Of a stretch of DNA of 64,000 nucleotides, positions 62,120 to 64,000 are shown one piece after another (positions within the stretch are counted from its first letter, which is position 1; each line of letters starts with the position of its first letter). Both the position numbers and the translations under genes were made by a program. The notes under the pieces are model-generated. The model did no database searches and was not told the origin of the DNA. It saw nothing but the letters and a program-made list of their open reading frames with translations. This DNA is from Methylocapsa sp. S129 (GTDB lineage Bacteria > Pseudomonadota > Alphaproteobacteria > Rhizobiales > Beijerinckiaceae). Location: the NCBI RefSeq assembly GCF_009765995.1, contig NZ_LMUI01000011.1, positions 727,125 to 791,124 on the forward strand, written 5' to 3'.

Positions 62120-62946
62120 GCAATCCGATCGGCGTCCAATCGCCAACAATTGTCGTGGAGAGTATTTTCGGGCCCCTCGTCGCCTTCGAGAATGATTTCG
62201 CTACACGACAGATCGCAACCTATGGTGCGCATACTCGGAATGAGATCGCGCTGTTGCGCAGCTTCGTCGATGAGGGCGATCTCGTCTACGACATCGGGGC
62301 GCATATCGGCGGCTTCGCCATACCGCTTGCGGCGGCGGCGGGAGAAACCGGAAAAGTGATCGCGGTCGAAGCCGACGCGCAGAGTTTTCCGTTGCTTTGG
62401 CAGAATCTCCGCAATCGGGGATTGGTCGGGAGGGTCGTTCCGGTGCACGGCATAGCGGGTGGCCAAGAGGGGCGACACACGCCGCGCCGCACTGGCGGAC
62501 ACACCAGCGCCACCTATTTCATTTCCGATTCCGCAGGCGAGGCCGCGGTCACGTTCAAGCTCGACGACTTGCACGCCTGCTTCGGCGGTGTGCGGCGCGC
62601 GGCGGTGATCAAGATCGACGTGGAGGGAATGGAACTCGCGGTTCTGCGCTCGGCCGAGGGCGTCATCGCTCGCGACAGACCGCTCCTTTATGTCGAGATC
62701 GTGGGCGAACAAATGGCGCGTTACGGCGTCGGCCATATCGATGTCGAAACATTTCTACGCCCTTATGGCTATCGCTTCTTCCGCAATGTCGGCGAGCGCA
62801 ATTCTGATAACGACGCCTTCACTTTGGTCGAACTCGCGAACCTCGCCGCGGGTGGCGGCTTCTACGACGTGCTGGCCATACCTGTGGATAACGCGAGACT
62901 CGGGCGCGCGGAACAAGCGGTCGCCGCCGGAGCGCTGCGCGGTTAG
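62116..62946 (+). CDS. FkbM-family methyltransferase
   Basis: 276 residues. LVYDIGAHIGGFAIPLAAAAGETGKVIAVEADAQSFPLL carries the SAM-binding GxxxGxxxG loop and acidic residue, and VIKIDVEGMELAVLRSAEGVI is the FkbM signature. Such enzymes O-methylate sugars or polyketides; here probably the sugar added by the preceding glycosyltransferase-like protein. ATG at 62116 overlaps the small gene. Confidence 0.9.
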   Translation: MSNPIGVQSPTIVVESIFGPLVAFENDFATRQIATYGAHTRNEIALLRSFVDEGDLVYDIGAHIGGFAIPLAAAAGETGKVIAVEADAQSFPLLWQNLRNRGLVGRVVPVHGIAGGQEGRHTPRRTGGHTSATYFISDSAGEAAVTFKLDDLHACFGGVRRAAVIKIDVEGMELAVLRSAEGVIARDRPLLYVEIVGEQMARYGVGHIDVETFLRPYGYRFFRNVGERNSDNDAFTLVELANLAAGGGFYDVLAIPVDNARLGRAEQAVAAGALRG

Positions 62947-62954
62947 CCGAGCGG

Positions 62955-63926
62955 TCAGAACCGCTCGCCCACCATTTCCTCGCTCTTGGCCCACAGCGCC
63001 TTGGCGTGCTCCGGGTCGAGCGCATAGTCGCGCACGCCGGCCATGACCTCCGCGCCTTCGACGCGTTGCGCCACATGGCAGTCCTCGCAATAGCGACCGC
63101 CGACTTCGTCTGCGGAGGCGACGATTCCGGCCCAGACCGACGTCGCCGCGCCCTGCGGGATGGTCTTGTAGGTAAAGGGCGGCAAGCCCGCCGCGGCATT
63201 GGCCGCATTGATCCGCTCAATGCGGCCTGTCAATTGCTGCCTGACCTCGGGCGTCAAGTAGCGGCTAAGCTCAGTCTGGATGCCGCCCGGATGCAGGGCC
63301 GTCGCCCGCACCCCATTCGCCTTGTGGCGCCGGTCGAACTCGACGGCGAACAATATGTTGGCGGTCTTCGAACGGCCATAGGCCCCGAACTCGGTATAGG
63401 GGGTGCGTTCGAAGTTCGGGTCGTCGAGGTCGACGTCGGAGAAGCGGTGGCCCGCCGAGGACAGGTTGACGAGGCGCGAGCCGGGCTTCAGCAGCGAGGC
63501 GATGCGGTTGACGAAGACGAAATGGCCGAGGTGGTTGGTGCCGAACTGGGTTTCGAAGCCGTCGGACGTCTGGCTCTTCGGACAGGCCATGATTCCGGCG
63601 TTGGCTATAACGAGGTCGAACGGTTTGCCGGCGGAAACCAGGGCGTCGGCGCAGGCGCGCACGCTGGCGAGCGAGGCGAGATCGAGTTCGATCAGCTCCA
63701 GCCCGCCGCCGTTCGCGGCCTGGGCGCGAACCTCTTCGGTCGCGGCCTTGGCCTTGTTCAGGTCGCGCGCGGCGCCGACCACCAAGGCGCCATGGGCGGA
63801 CAGGGCGCGGGCGGTTTCGACGCCAAGCCCGGCGGAGGCGCCCGTGACGAGAATGCGCTTGCCTCTGAGGTCCACGCCTGCAAGGACTTCGTCCGTTGTC
63901 GAAGTCGCTCCAAATGGTCCGGTCAT
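62955..63926 (-). CDS. Short-chain dehydrogenase/reductase (RDH-like)
   Basis: 323 residues. RILVTGASAGLGVETARALSAHG is the dinucleotide loop, DLVIANAGIMACP the NAG motif and YGRSKTANILFAVEF the active-site YxxxK, with NLSSAGHRF supplying the Ser. Resembles the retinol-dehydrogenase-like group of bacterial SDRs. Substrate unknown. GGAGAA seven bases before the ATG. Convergent with the FkbM gene. Confidence 0.93.
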   Translation of the reverse strand: MTGPFGATSTTDEVLAGVDLRGKRILVTGASAGLGVETARALSAHGALVVGAARDLNKAKAATEEVRAQAANGGGLELIELDLASLASVRACADALVSAGKPFDLVIANAGIMACPKSQTSDGFETQFGTNHLGHFVFVNRIASLLKPGSRLVNLSSAGHRFSDVDLDDPNFERTPYTEFGAYGRSKTANILFAVEFDRRHKANGVRATALHPGGIQTELSRYLTPEVRQQLTGRIERINAANAAAGLPPFTYKTIPQGAATSVWAGIVASADEVGGRYCEDCHVAQRVEGAEVMAGVRDYALDPEHAKALWAKSEEMVGERF

Positions 63927-64000
63927 GATTTTCTCCGCTGTTTGGCGTCAATCTCCATCCGCGCCAAGCCGGGCCGCGATGATTGCCAAAAGCTGGCGAG

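Overview
The window is GC-rich chromosomal DNA of an alphaproteobacterium, most likely of the order Hyphomicrobiales (Rhizobiales). The case rests on a DUF1013/TrcR-type cell-cycle protein, a DUF1153/SciP gene with a CtrA-like box, a SAM-II riboswitch in front of metZ, the order SRP RNA-dnaX-ybaB-recR, the TIGR02302 membrane protein next to lysA, a uvrC-type pgsA-moaD-moaE operon, and the palindromic intergenic element that reads MAGLVPAIH when translated. I cannot name the genus from sequence alone. Most of the window is ordinary housekeeping sequence with short intergenic gaps and many ATGA start/stop overlaps.

Layout. 1-4.6 kb: end of an acyl-CoA synthetase gene, trcR, two small exported proteins, an epoxide-hydrolase-like enzyme and a small unknown gene. 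4.7-8.1 kb: a large autotransporter whose exported part looks like a complete two-lobed pepsin-type aspartic protease. 8.1-16 kb: a UPF0158-cupin fusion, argH back to back with tlpA, grxD, bolA, purL, small exported proteins and a glycine tRNA. 16-24 kb: tiny membrane proteins, dcd, metZ under a SAM-II riboswitch, then the pgsA-moaD-moaE operon, which is interrupted between moaD and moaE by a lower-GC two-gene cassette (RusA-like nuclease plus a protein with a nuclease-like front and a HEPN-type back). 24-34 kb: upp, a GST, anmK with an FAH-family hydrolase, PduO-type cobalamin adenosyltransferase, a HIG1-like protein, TIGR02302, lysA and an LptM-like lipoprotein. 34.5-38.6 kb: a very long GGDEF-EAL protein carrying five GAF modules, three of them exact-period duplications. 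38.7-42 kb: a dispersed repeat, the SRP RNA, dnaX, ybaB, recR.

42-55 kb is more accessory: pentapeptide protein, adenylate cyclase, an ArsR-SRPBCC operon with a clear self-regulated (probably leaderless) promoter, MFS transporter, a remnant of a second arsR, DHFR-like and second SRPBCC genes, a ParDE-type toxin-antitoxin pair, an HxlR/oxidoreductase pair, a repeat-filled gap, cytochrome P450, EamA exporter, SDR enzyme, and mnmA whose last codons are supplied by a dispersed repeat. 55.7-64 kb: sciP with terminator, a DsbA-like protein, smc with terminator, then a tightly coupled glycosyltransferase-like / 50-residue / FkbM methyltransferase trio, and an SDR gene at the edge.

Strongest candidates for something undescribed: the pepsin-like autotransporter, and the RusA + nuclease/HEPN cassette that splits the molybdopterin synthase genes. 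Three families of palindromic repeats, one with compensatory base changes between copies, are also worth attention. GC statements are estimates by eye; no alignment or database search was run.
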